NCBI GenBank assembly: GCA_035256645.1
Contig: DATEXU010000168.1
Span: 1 to 15,042, forward strand
Reading direction: 5' to 3'
DNA length: 15,042 bases
Origin: G026625185 sp035256645
Lineage (GTDB): Bacteria > Desulfobacterota > WTBG01 > JAGOGO01
Both the position numbers and the translations under genes were made by a program. Below are positions 7,265 through 14,583 of the stretch, piece after piece. How positions within the stretch are numbered: the stretch's first letter is position 1; every line of letters starts with the position of its first letter. A model generated the notes under the pieces. That model was not told where the DNA came from. It did not search any database and worked only from the letters and a program-made list of their open reading frames with translations.

Positions 7265-7288
7265 TACCCTGCTGCTTGCGGCGGGGTA
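7265..7288. repeat. Hairpin repeat with GCTTGC core, right copy
   Basis: The 11-nt arms TACCCTGCTGC (7265-7275) and GCGGCGGGGTA (7278-7288) pair along their length with two G-U wobbles, closing around a GCTTGC centre. Together with the hairpin at 7084-7106, it brackets the TGTCATTCC element, giving a nested palindrome-within-palindrome layout. Confidence 0.6.
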
Positions 7289-7370
7289 GTTCATTGATAA
7301 AATCAATTATTTCAATGAGTTATTTATTTTTAAAAAATTTTTTAGGTAAAAAAAGAACTTTTTCATTTCC

Positions 7371-7399
7371 TTTCCTTTACAAGGATAGATTTGTATGAT
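7371..7399 (+). promoter_or_regulatory. rpsO: Possible promoter for rpsO-pnp
   Basis: TATGAT at 7394-7399 matches five of six bases of a sigma-70 -10 box. A weak -35-like TTTCCT lies 17 nt upstream (7371-7376). The preceding 50 nt are runs of A and T (about 7321-7365), which could act as an UP element. The -35 match is poor, so this is a tentative call. The position, about 45 nt before the rpsO ATG, is reasonable for a ribosomal-protein gene cut off from truB by the repeat region. Confidence 0.3.
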
Positions 7400-7430
7400 A
7401 AAAATAAAAAATTTAAATATTTTAATCGTA

Positions 7431-7436
7431 AGGAGG
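7431..7436 (+). promoter_or_regulatory. rpsO: Ribosome-binding site fixing the rpsO start
   Basis: A perfect AGGAGG lies 8 nt before the ATG at 7445. It selects this start over an in-frame TTG at 7391, which would add 18 residues with no counterpart in S15. Confidence 0.9.
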
Positions 7437-7444
7437 TTTTAGAA

Positions 7445-7714
7445 ATGCCACTCGCGGCGGAACAGAAAACAAATGTGATAAAAGAGTACCAAGTGAAGGA
7501 AAAAGATACTGGTTCTCCTGAAGTGCAAGTTGCGCTTCTGACAGAAAGAATTCAATACTTGACCGCACACTTTAATACTCACAAAAAGGACCATCATTCT
7601 CGTCAGGGAATGTTGAAACTCGTAGGACAACGACGAAGACTTCTCGACTATTTAAAGAAAAAAGATGTGGAACGATATCGGGGGTTGATTGCCCGGCTGG
7701 GTTTGCGGCGATAA
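7445..7714 (+). CDS. rpsO: 30S ribosomal protein S15
   Basis: S15 binds the central domain of 16S rRNA early in small-subunit assembly and forms the B4 bridge to 23S rRNA. From the ATG at 7445 the product is exactly 89 residues, the standard length. It carries the classic TGSPEVQVALLTERIQYLTAHF segment and the HSRQGMLKLVGQRRRLLDYL helix pair. In several bacteria S15 represses its own mRNA by binding a leader structure, but no such fold was confirmed in this AT-rich leader. pnp follows after 44 nt, the usual arrangement, so the two are probably co-transcribed. Confidence 0.97.
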   Translation: MPLAAEQKTNVIKEYQVKEKDTGSPEVQVALLTERIQYLTAHFNTHKKDHHSRQGMLKLVGQRRRLLDYLKKKDVERYRGLIARLGLRR

Positions 7715-7758
7715 GCCTGATTGGTTCATTTAAACGTTAACAAGGAGAATTAGAAAAA

Positions 7759-9858
7759 ATGTTCAAGAAAGTAGAAACTGAAATAGGAGGCCGGCTGTTC
7801 TCTATCGAGACTGGTCATATGGCCAAACAAGCCCACGGCGCGGTGGTAGTGCGTTATGGAGACTCCATGGTGCTGGTTTCCGTGGTGACGCGTAAAAATA
7901 CTAAGGAAGGAATGGATTATTTTCCCCTTACCGTTGATTACCAGGAGAAGACTTTTTCCGCAGGAAAGATTCCGGGTGGATTTTTCAAGCGAGAGGGTAA
8001 GTCGAGCGAAAAAGAGATAATCGCTTCCCGGTGTATTGATCGCCCTGTTCGACCCCTCTTCCCGGAGGGTTTTTTTGATGAAGTACAAATCATTGCCACC
8101 CTCCTATCGGCTGACCCGGAAATTGAGACCGATACTCTGGCCATTACCGGGGCATCAGCAGCGCTTGAGATTTCCGATATACCTTTTTACGGACCAATTG
8201 CCGGCGTGCGGGTGGGAAGGGTTGATGGAAATTTTATTTGTAACCCCACGTTCCAGCAAATAAAACAAAGTGATTTAGAACTGATTGTAGCAGGAAGCCG
8301 GGATGCGGTGGTTATGGTCGAAGGGAGCGCCAAGGAGTTACCGGAGGAGACGTTTGTTGAGGCAATCGAGTTCGCTCACCAGGCTATTCGAAAAATTCTC
8401 GACATCCAGGATGAATTGAAAGCTGCCGTGGGAAAGCCAAAACGAGCATTTAAGGTTCCTGAAATTAATGAAGCGCTTGCCTTAAAGATTAAAGAAACAG
8501 CCTCTGCCAAAATAAGAGAGGCAGTCCAAATTCCTCAAAAACTGGAGCGCTATAAGAGGCTCGATGAGATTGAGGAGGAAGTAAAAGCGGCTCTTCTTCC
8601 TGAGTTTGAAGGGGAAGAAAAGAGTATTGGTGGCTCCGTAGAGAAATTAAAAAAAGAGATCATCCGGAAGATGGTGATTGAGGAAAAACGAAGGCTTGAC
8701 GGAAGGAGCACAACGGATATTCGACCCATAAGTTGCGAAGTCAGTGTTTTGCCGAGAACGCATGGATCAGCCTTGTTTACGCGGGGCGAAACCCAGGTGT
8801 TGGTAACCACCACTCTCGGTACCTCTGACGATGAGCAGCGCCTCGATTCCCTCATCGGAGAAACGTTCAAACGGTTCATGCTTCACTACAATTTTCCACC
8901 TTTTTCAGTCGGGGAAGTAAAGTTTCTCCGGGGACCCAGCCGAAGGGATATCGGCCATGGGAACTTAGCGGAGCGGTCTATTATCCCCGTCCTGCCTCAA
9001 GATGGCGAGTTCCCCTACACCATTCGGATCGTATCCGAAGTCTTAGAGTCAAATGGCTCTTCCTCCATGGCGACCGTGTGCGGCTCATCTCTCGCGTTAA
9101 TGGATGGTGGAGTTCCGATAAAAACACCGGTGGCAGGGATAGCATTGGGTTTAATCAAAGAGGGTAACGAGGTTGCCATTCTTTCGGATATTTTAGGAGA
9201 TGAAGACCACATTGGGGATATGGACTTCAAGGTCGCCGGAACCCGCAAAGGGATAACCGGTTTTCAGATGGATGTTAAGATCAAAGGGATTACTTCCGAT
9301 ATCTTGGGCAAGGCTCTTTATCAGGCTCGCGAGGGAAGACTGTTTATTCTGGATAAAATGGAAGCAGGCCTTAGCCAACCGCGACCGGATATTTCGCTTT
9401 ATGCCCCGCGCATTCAAACGATCAGGATCCCTCAGGAAAAAATCAAAGATGTCATTGGACCGGGAGGAAAAGTCATCCGGGGCATTGTTGAACAAACGGG
9501 AGCAAAAATAGATATTGAGGACTCAGGTGAAATTCATGTTGCTTCGGCAAATGTTGATTCCCTTAACAAAGCGATTAAACTGATCCAGGATTTAACGCGA
9601 AGCGCTGAGCCAGGCGAAATCTATATGGGTAAAGTGAAGAAAATTACCGATTTCGGAGCGTTCGTAGAAATTTTACCCGGTACGGATGGCTTAGTCCATA
9701 TCTCCCAGCTTGATCATTCCCGCGTAAACAATGTTCGTGATATTCTCAATGAAGGGGATGAAGTCCTGGTGAAGGTTTTAGAGGTCGATCGTACTGGAAA
9801 AATTCGATTGAGCAGGAAAGAAGCATTGGGTGATGTACCGAAAGACCGTATTAAATAA
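7759..9858 (+). CDS. pnp: Polynucleotide phosphorylase
   Basis: PNPase degrades RNA 3' to 5' using phosphate and can add tails in reverse, acting as a trimer often linked to the degradosome. The 699 residues show the full layout: RNase PH-like domain 1 (about 10-140), an all-alpha linker (about 240-320) and RNase PH-like domain 2 (about 325-540). Domain 2 holds the active-site LGDEDHIGDMDFKVAGT segment near residue 480. A KH domain (about 555-610, with IGPGGKVIRGI) and an S1 domain (about 620-690, ITDFGAFVEILPGTDGLVHISQL) follow. AAGGAG at 7742-7747 precedes the ATG. The final codons overlap the next gene by 26-29 nt, suggesting translational coupling. Confidence 0.98.
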   Translation: MFKKVETEIGGRLFSIETGHMAKQAHGAVVVRYGDSMVLVSVVTRKNTKEGMDYFPLTVDYQEKTFSAGKIPGGFFKREGKSSEKEIIASRCIDRPVRPLFPEGFFDEVQIIATLLSADPEIETDTLAITGASAALEISDIPFYGPIAGVRVGRVDGNFICNPTFQQIKQSDLELIVAGSRDAVVMVEGSAKELPEETFVEAIEFAHQAIRKILDIQDELKAAVGKPKRAFKVPEINEALALKIKETASAKIREAVQIPQKLERYKRLDEIEEEVKAALLPEFEGEEKSIGGSVEKLKKEIIRKMVIEEKRRLDGRSTTDIRPISCEVSVLPRTHGSALFTRGETQVLVTTTLGTSDDEQRLDSLIGETFKRFMLHYNFPPFSVGEVKFLRGPSRRDIGHGNLAERSIIPVLPQDGEFPYTIRIVSEVLESNGSSSMATVCGSSLALMDGGVPIKTPVAGIALGLIKEGNEVAILSDILGDEDHIGDMDFKVAGTRKGITGFQMDVKIKGITSDILGKALYQAREGRLFILDKMEAGLSQPRPDISLYAPRIQTIRIPQEKIKDVIGPGGKVIRGIVEQTGAKIDIEDSGEIHVASANVDSLNKAIKLIQDLTRSAEPGEIYMGKVKKITDFGAFVEILPGTDGLVHISQLDHSRVNNVRDILNEGDEVLVKVLEVDRTGKIRLSRKEALGDVPKDRIK

Positions 9859-11092
9859 CGGGATTCGAATTGTTACCGAACACATTCCCCATGTTCAATC
9901 CGTTTCCATTGGAATTTGGGTCAAGACCGGATCCCGTGATGAAAATAAGGAAGAGAATGGCACCGCCCATTTCATTGAACACATGCTTTTTAAGGGGACT
10001 AAAAAGCGGAGTGCTCTGCAGATAGCAAAAGAGATAGATGCTGTCGGCGGGATTCTTAATGCGTCGACCGGTCGTGAATATACAGATTTTTTCGCCAAAG
10101 TACTCGCTAAAGACTTTAATCTCGCCATTGATCTGCTTTCTGATATTTTTCTCAATTCCCTTTTCCCCCCTCAAGAGGTGAAAAGGGAGCGAGGGGTTAT
10201 CTTTCAGGAAATCAAAATGGTGGAGGATACACCGGATGAATATGTCCAAGACCTTTTTAGCCAACACTTCTTCCCCGGACATCCTCTTGGTTACCCCATT
10301 TTGGGAAATTATGTTACCATTGCTAAGATAAACAGACCAAAACTGGTCGAATTTTTCCAAAACTACTACCTCAATCCCCTACGGATAATTGTTTCGGTCG
10401 CCGGAAAGTTAAACCATGAGCGGGTCGTTGAAGCGATTGACCGTACCCTGGGCAAAATAAAACCAAAGGCGGAAGCGCGGACCTGGAGTCCTCCCGAAGC
10501 CTTTCCGTGCATCAAAATTTTTAATAAAAACTTGGAGCAGGTCCATCTGTGCATGGGTTCTTTGGGTGTTTCGCAAACTCATCCTTCCCGCCATGCCGGA
10601 TATATCCTTAATGCTATTTTGGGTGGGGGCATGAGTTCCCGGCTTTTTCAGGAAATCCGTGAAAAACGAGGGTTGGCGTATGCCATCTTTTCTTACAATG
10701 CTTCTTTCCAGGACACAGGGATGTTGACTATCTATGCAGGGACGGCGCGCGATAAACTAAAAAAAGTGATTGAACTCATTATGAATGAGCTTCGAAAACT
10801 CAAAAAAAACCCGTTAAGGAAAAGCGAGCTGGAAAAAGTCAAAGATCAGCTCAAGGGAAATATTCTTTTAATGTGGGAAAATACGGATGTTCGGATGAGC
10901 CGGTTAGCTACCGGAGAAATTTATTTCAAAAAATACATCCCGCTCAAACACATACTGACCAAAATAGAAGGCGTTACGGTTGACGATGTTCAGTCCCTGA
11001 GCCAGGAGCTATTTCAGAAAAAGTATTTTTCTCTGGTTGCCTTGGGAAAGGTCAACGAGAAGGAGATTGCCCCTGACCTCTTTGAACTTTAA
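9830..11092 (+). CDS. M16 family zinc peptidase (processing-peptidase-like)
   Basis: A 420-residue metallopeptidase of the pitrilysin/MPP family. The inverted zinc motif HFIEH is at residues 47-51 (zinc ligands H47 and H51, catalytic E50). The third ligand, E127 in VIFQEI, lies 75 residues further on, the classical HXXEH-X75-E spacing. The C-terminal half is the inactive M16 repeat, with the GGGMSSRLFQEIREKRGLAY block near 265-285. The substrate is unknown; bacterial relatives include B. subtilis MlpA/YmxG, encoded near pnp as here. No signal peptide is seen, so it is probably cytoplasmic. The start is GTG at 9830 or the adjacent ATG at 9833, inside pnp. Confidence 0.93.
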   Translation: MMYRKTVLNNGIRIVTEHIPHVQSVSIGIWVKTGSRDENKEENGTAHFIEHMLFKGTKKRSALQIAKEIDAVGGILNASTGREYTDFFAKVLAKDFNLAIDLLSDIFLNSLFPPQEVKRERGVIFQEIKMVEDTPDEYVQDLFSQHFFPGHPLGYPILGNYVTIAKINRPKLVEFFQNYYLNPLRIIVSVAGKLNHERVVEAIDRTLGKIKPKAEARTWSPPEAFPCIKIFNKNLEQVHLCMGSLGVSQTHPSRHAGYILNAILGGGMSSRLFQEIREKRGLAYAIFSYNASFQDTGMLTIYAGTARDKLKKVIELIMNELRKLKKNPLRKSELEKVKDQLKGNILLMWENTDVRMSRLATGEIYFKKYIPLKHILTKIEGVTVDDVQSLSQELFQKKYFSLVALGKVNEKEIAPDLFEL

Positions 11093-11128
11093 GGAAGTGT
11101 ATTTCCAATAAGGCGAAGGAGTTTCGCG

Positions 11129-11134
11129 AGGAGG
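11129..11134 (+). promoter_or_regulatory. dut: Ribosome-binding site supporting the dut TTG start
   Basis: A perfect AGGAGG ends 6 nt before TTG at 11141. Just upstream, GCGAA (11113-11117) and TTCGC (11123-11127) form a small 5-bp hairpin whose loop holds a second GGAG. No in-frame ATG lies near, so the TTG start is well supported. Confidence 0.8.
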
Positions 11135-11140
11135 GTTGGT

Positions 11141-11593
11141 TTGGATTTGGTAAAAATAAAAATCAGCCGGGTTGGTTCACAAAACGGTGACGTGCCCCTT
11201 CCCCAGTATATGACTGAACTGTCATCAGGGTTAGACCTCTTCGCGTCGATTTTAGAGGATATAGTTTTAAATCCAGGGGAAAGGAAACTCGTCTCTACGG
11301 GTATTGCGCTTTCTATTCCGCCCGGCTACGAAGCTCAGATCCGGCCCCGGAGCGGGTTGGCTCTTCACAATGGGATTACCTTGCTTAACGCACCCGGGAC
11401 TATTGATGCTGACTATCGGGGGGAGATTGGACTTATCCTTATCAATCATGGAGAAAAGCCTTTTGTGATCAAACGAGGAGAGAGGCTGGCGCAGATGGTC
11501 GTTTGCAAGGTTTATCGGGCGGATTTTCAGGAAGAAGAAGCGTTGGATGTTACCGCACGAAATTCCGGGGGGTTTGGACATACGGGAAAATAA
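11141..11593 (+). CDS. dut: Deoxyuridine 5'-triphosphate nucleotidohydrolase (dUTPase)
   Basis: dUTPase cleaves dUTP to dUMP and pyrophosphate, keeping uracil out of DNA and feeding thymidylate synthesis. The 150-residue protein fits the trimeric all-beta family and shows all five motifs. Motif I is SSGLDLFA (28-35), II is IRPRSGLALHNG (67-78), and III is APGTIDADYRGE with the catalytic aspartate at about D89. Motif IV is KRGERLAQM (111-119) and V is RNSGGFGHTG (140-149). Motif V normally reads RGxGGFGSTG; the N-S and H substitutions are mild. The gene follows the M16 peptidase after 48 nt. A pnp, M16, dut order also occurs in other bacteria, notably some deltaproteobacteria (recalled, not searched). 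Confidence 0.95.
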   Translation: MDLVKIKISRVGSQNGDVPLPQYMTELSSGLDLFASILEDIVLNPGERKLVSTGIALSIPPGYEAQIRPRSGLALHNGITLLNAPGTIDADYRGEIGLILINHGEKPFVIKRGERLAQMVVCKVYRADFQEEEALDVTARNSGGFGHTGK

Positions 11594-11625
11594 ATATCAA
11601 CCGCAGAATGACGGCTTCGAAAGAA

Positions 11626-11657
11626 GTCGAAGAGTCACAGGGTCGAAAGGTCAAAAA
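11626..11657. repeat. Degenerate 8-nt tandem repeat after dut
   Basis: Four consecutive 8-nt units begin with GTC: GTCGAAGA, GTCACAGG, GTCGAAAG, GTCAAAAA. They lie directly before the REP-like hairpin pair, in the 292-nt gap between dut and the HD-GYP gene. A simple short-period repeat of unknown role, similar in style to the 7-nt units after argB. Confidence 0.5.
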
Positions 11658-11660
11658 GTT

Positions 11661-11754
11661 GGAGGGTGCGCTCCCCGAGCGCACCGGTTGCATATTGTAA
11701 TTTGGTGATAAAAAATGGCGCCAAATTCCGGCATGTTCGGGGAACACGCCCTAC
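11661..11754. repeat. Head-to-head pair of REP-like hairpins
   Basis: The first hairpin has the perfect 9-bp arms GGTGCGCTC (11665-11673) and GAGCGCACC (11677-11685) around CCC. The second has the arms GGCATGTTC (11730-11738) and GAACACGCC (11742-11750) around GGG, with one mismatch. Read on the minus strand, the second unit aligns with the first as GnAGGGyGyGyTCCCCGArCryrCCGG; apart from two flank positions the differences are transitions. They are therefore two inverted copies of one palindromic unit. A further 7-bp inverted repeat, AATTTGG (11699-11705) with CCAAATT (11721-11727), lies between them. No gene is seen in 11594-11885. Confidence 0.75.
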
Positions 11755-11833
11755 ATCAAACGTTGAATTAACATTTCGTGTTTTGTGCGCTTTGCATCTG
11801 AAGCTTTTTACTGTGCCGCCTGATTTTCGATTT

Positions 11834-11862
11834 TTGACGGCTTCAATACATGATAGTGTAGA
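11834..11862 (+). promoter_or_regulatory. Weak candidate promoter for the GAF/HD-GYP gene
   Basis: TTGACG (11834-11839) matches five of six bases of a -35 box. At 17 nt spacing, the -10 position reads TGTAGA (11857-11862), a poor match. It lies just before the ATG at 11886 and after the repeat-rich gap, where a new transcription unit would plausibly begin. Confidence 0.25.
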
Positions 11863-11885
11863 AATAAAACTTTTGGGAATTAACG

Positions 11886-13112
11886 ATGTTTAACGAGAAG
11901 GAAAAACTTCAAGAAATTATTCGGCTCAGTAGTGAAGTTACGAAAATCAATGACCTTGACCTTCTCTTGGAAAAAATTCTCGCGAAAGCGCGGGCGTTTG
12001 CTAATGCTGATGCCGGATCAATTTATATCAGGGAAGGCGACCAGTTACGATTTAGTCACTCCCAAAACGAAACGTTAAGTAAAAAGCTTCCTTCAGGGAA
12101 AAAGCTTATCTATACGTCATTTGCCTTGCCGATAAACAATCATTCGATTGCCGGATACGTTGCCAATACCGGTGACATTCTTAATATATCTGATGTCTAC
12201 AAAATCCCTTCTCATCTTCCTTACGATTTCAGCAAAAATTTTGATATTGTTTCCCATTACCGATCGAAGTCAATGCTGACGGTTCCCCTCAAGACCACGC
12301 GAGGAGATATTGCCGGAGTTTTACAAATGATTAATGCCCAAGATGACAAGGGAAACATCATTTCCTTTTCCAAGGAAGACGAATCCTTGATGTCTCATTT
12401 TGCCAATACGGCTGCCATAGCGATCGAAAGAGCGCAGATGACCCGAGCGATTATCTTGCGAATGATCAGTATGGCTGAACTTCGTGATCCGATGGAAACG
12501 GGAGCGCATGTTAATCGCGTCGCCGGCTATTCAGTAGAAATCTTTGAAGCCTGGGCGAAACAACAACGTCTTCCCCAAAAAACAATAGATGACAAAAAAG
12601 ACATACTCCGCCTGGCCGCCATGCTTCACGATGTTGGAAAAGTTGCAATTTCTGACCTTATTTTAAAAAAACCCGCTCGCCTTAATCAGGATGAGTATGA
12701 GATAATGAAACAACATGCGTTTCTCGGCGCCCGGTTATTTGCTAATCCAAAATCTGAGTTTGATGAAGCTGCGCTTGATGTGGCTTTAAACCACCACGAG
12801 CACTGGAATGGAAAAGGTTATCCTGGTTTCTTGGACCTGGTAACGGGTAAGCCCTTACCAGGCTTTAGCGATGGAGGAAGCCCCCGGCCTAAAAAGGGAG
12901 AGGAAATCCCCGTGTTTGGGAGAGTGGTGGCAATAACTGATGTTTATGATGCCTTATCCTCCTGCCGTTCCTATAAAAAGTCCTGGGATGAGGAAAGGGT
13001 GATAGACGTTATCCGGGGAGAGTCGGGTAACCAGTTTGATCCGGCAATAGTAGAAGCTTTCTTTTCTTGTTTAGAAGTAATTCACGTTATCAAAAAACAA
13101 TATCCTGACTGA
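11886..13112 (+). CDS. GAF-HD-GYP cyclic-di-GMP phosphodiesterase
   Basis: A 408-residue soluble signalling protein. Residues of about 15-185 form a GAF sensor domain (SIYIREGDQLRF, then GVLQMINAQDD). Residues of about 195-400 form an HD-GYP domain that should hydrolyse cyclic-di-GMP. The key residues are intact: GAHVNRV (H208), the HD pair H248-D249 in MLHDVGK, the H303-H304 pair in NHHEHWNGKGYP with GYP at 311-313, and D352 in ITDVYDALSS. Between GYP and GEEIP (338-342) there are 24 residues, about 20 more than the common GYPxGLxGEEIP form. Some deltaproteobacterial HD-GYP proteins have a similar insert. There is no receiver domain, signal peptide or membrane segment. The ligand of the GAF domain is unknown. 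The Shine-Dalgarno is weak, and ubiD begins 16 nt downstream. Confidence 0.92.
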   Translation: MFNEKEKLQEIIRLSSEVTKINDLDLLLEKILAKARAFANADAGSIYIREGDQLRFSHSQNETLSKKLPSGKKLIYTSFALPINNHSIAGYVANTGDILNISDVYKIPSHLPYDFSKNFDIVSHYRSKSMLTVPLKTTRGDIAGVLQMINAQDDKGNIISFSKEDESLMSHFANTAAIAIERAQMTRAIILRMISMAELRDPMETGAHVNRVAGYSVEIFEAWAKQQRLPQKTIDDKKDILRLAAMLHDVGKVAISDLILKKPARLNQDEYEIMKQHAFLGARLFANPKSEFDEAALDVALNHHEHWNGKGYPGFLDLVTGKPLPGFSDGGSPRPKKGEEIPVFGRVVAITDVYDALSSCRSYKKSWDEERVIDVIRGESGNQFDPAIVEAFFSCLEVIHVIKKQYPD

Positions 13113-13128
13113 GAGTTTTGGTTTACCC

Positions 13129-14583
13129 TTGATTTTTGATGGATTTTCAAAATTTTTAGAAGCCCTCGAATCCCGAGGAGATCTTGTCCGCGTTCAGTTC
13201 CCGGTAGATCCTTACTTGGAAATAACGGAAATAGCCGATCGGGTCATGAAACGCGGTGGTCCTGCCTTGGTGTTTGAAAAGGTCAAAGGCAGTTCATTTC
13301 CGCTGGCGATCAACTGCTTTGGTTCACAAGAAAGGATTAAACTTGCTCTGGGGATTAATCGACTTGAGGGGATCGGAGACGATCTTTTCACGCTTGTTAA
13401 ATCGATCCCGACAGCGTCCTCTTTTGGGGAAAAGGTGAAACTTCTTTTCAAGCTCAACCAAATAAGGCATGTTTTTCCCAAGATCATTTCAGGAAAGGCT
13501 CCCTGCCAAGAAGTAATTATGGATAAACCTAATTTGGACTACTTACCGATCCTAACGTGCTGGCCTCAGGACGGTGGACCTTTTATTACCTTGCCCATCG
13601 TAATAACGAAAGATCCAGAGACGGGTTTGAGAAATTGCGGAATGTACCGGCTCCAAAAAAAATCTTCCACCACCACCGGGATGCATTGGCAGCTTCATAA
13701 AGATGGAAGACGAATTTTTAACAAATACCAAGCGATGGGAAAAAAAATAGAGGTTGCGGTTGCTTTGGGGGGTGACCCCGTTTTAACTTACGCAGCCACG
13801 GCTCCCTTGCCGCCGGAAGTGGATGAAATGCTCTTTGCCGGTTATATTAAGCAAAAACCAGTAGATCTCGTTAAAGGCATTACGATCGACCTTGAAGTTC
13901 CCGCGCAAGCTGATTTTATTATCGAAGGCTATGTTGACCCCACGGAGACGTTTCAGCCGGAAGGGCCCTTTGGTGATCATACCGGGTTTTATACTCCGGC
14001 GGAAGATTTCCCGGTTTTTCATGTGACCTGTATTACCCATAGGGAAAATCCGGTTTACCCAACGACAATTGTCGGTATACCACCTATGGAAGATGCCTAT
14101 TTGGGATGGGCCACCGAGCGTATCTTTATGCCGTTTTTAAAGATGATGTATCCGGAAATTGTGGACCTTCATCTGCCGGTAGAAGGAGGTTTTCACAATT
14201 TGGCGGTGGTCTCCATAAAAAAGACCTACCCAGGACAGGGAACAAAAATTATGCAGTCTTTATGGGGGGTGGGGCAAATGATGCTCACCAAATGTCTTAT
14301 TGTTGTGGAAGACGACATTGATATACATGACCTAAAACAACTGACGTGGTATGTTCTCAGCAATGTGGATCCCAAGCGGGATTTGGTTTTTTGGCAAGGG
14401 CCGTTGGATCAGCTTGACCATGCCGGTAATTTTCCTGCGTATGGCGGGAAAATTGGGATTGACGCCACGAAAAAATGGAAAGAAGAAGGTTATGCGCGAC
14501 AGTGGCCGGAAATGATTACCATGACACCTGAGGTGAAAAAGCGGATCAATGAAATTTGGGACAGTCTCGGAATCTCCATCTGA
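13129..14583 (+). CDS. ubiD: UbiD-family decarboxylase, probable menaquinone type (MqnL-like)
   Basis: UbiD enzymes decarboxylate aromatic acids using prenylated FMN made by UbiX. The 484-residue protein opens with the family N-terminus FSKFLEALESRGDLVRV. It carries the cofactor/metal-binding region GLRNCGMYRLQ (166-176) followed by TTGMHWQLHKDGRR, and the catalytic block PEGPFGDHTGFYTP (277-290). Just downstream is mqnA, of the futalosine menaquinone route. The best guess is therefore decarboxylation of the prenylated dihydroxynaphthoate (MqnL role); a ubiquinone-type or other aromatic substrate cannot be excluded. The start is TTG at 13129, chosen because the family N-terminus begins there and no in-frame ATG fits, although the Shine-Dalgarno is poor. 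ubiX is not in the window. Confidence 0.9.
   Translation: MIFDGFSKFLEALESRGDLVRVQFPVDPYLEITEIADRVMKRGGPALVFEKVKGSSFPLAINCFGSQERIKLALGINRLEGIGDDLFTLVKSIPTASSFGEKVKLLFKLNQIRHVFPKIISGKAPCQEVIMDKPNLDYLPILTCWPQDGGPFITLPIVITKDPETGLRNCGMYRLQKKSSTTTGMHWQLHKDGRRIFNKYQAMGKKIEVAVALGGDPVLTYAATAPLPPEVDEMLFAGYIKQKPVDLVKGITIDLEVPAQADFIIEGYVDPTETFQPEGPFGDHTGFYTPAEDFPVFHVTCITHRENPVYPTTIVGIPPMEDAYLGWATERIFMPFLKMMYPEIVDLHLPVEGGFHNLAVVSIKKTYPGQGTKIMQSLWGVGQMMLTKCLIVVEDDIDIHDLKQLTWYVLSNVDPKRDLVFWQGPLDQLDHAGNFPAYGGKIGIDATKKWKEEGYARQWPEMITMTPEVKKRINEIWDSLGISI

Noticed and set aside
7391..7444. N-terminal extension of rpsO from a TTG at 7391
   Set aside because: It adds 18 residues with no counterpart in S15. The perfect AGGAGG at 7431-7436 and the resulting 89-residue length point to the ATG at 7445.
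9851..10360. 169-codon minus-strand ORF opposite the M16 peptidase
   Set aside because: It lies antisense to a gene with full catalytic motifs, has no recognisable family, and is best read as a shadow frame.
11666..11893. 75-codon + strand ORF between dut and the HD-GYP gene
   Set aside because: It reads straight through the REP-like hairpins, has no Shine-Dalgarno or recognisable domain, and overlaps the next gene's start.
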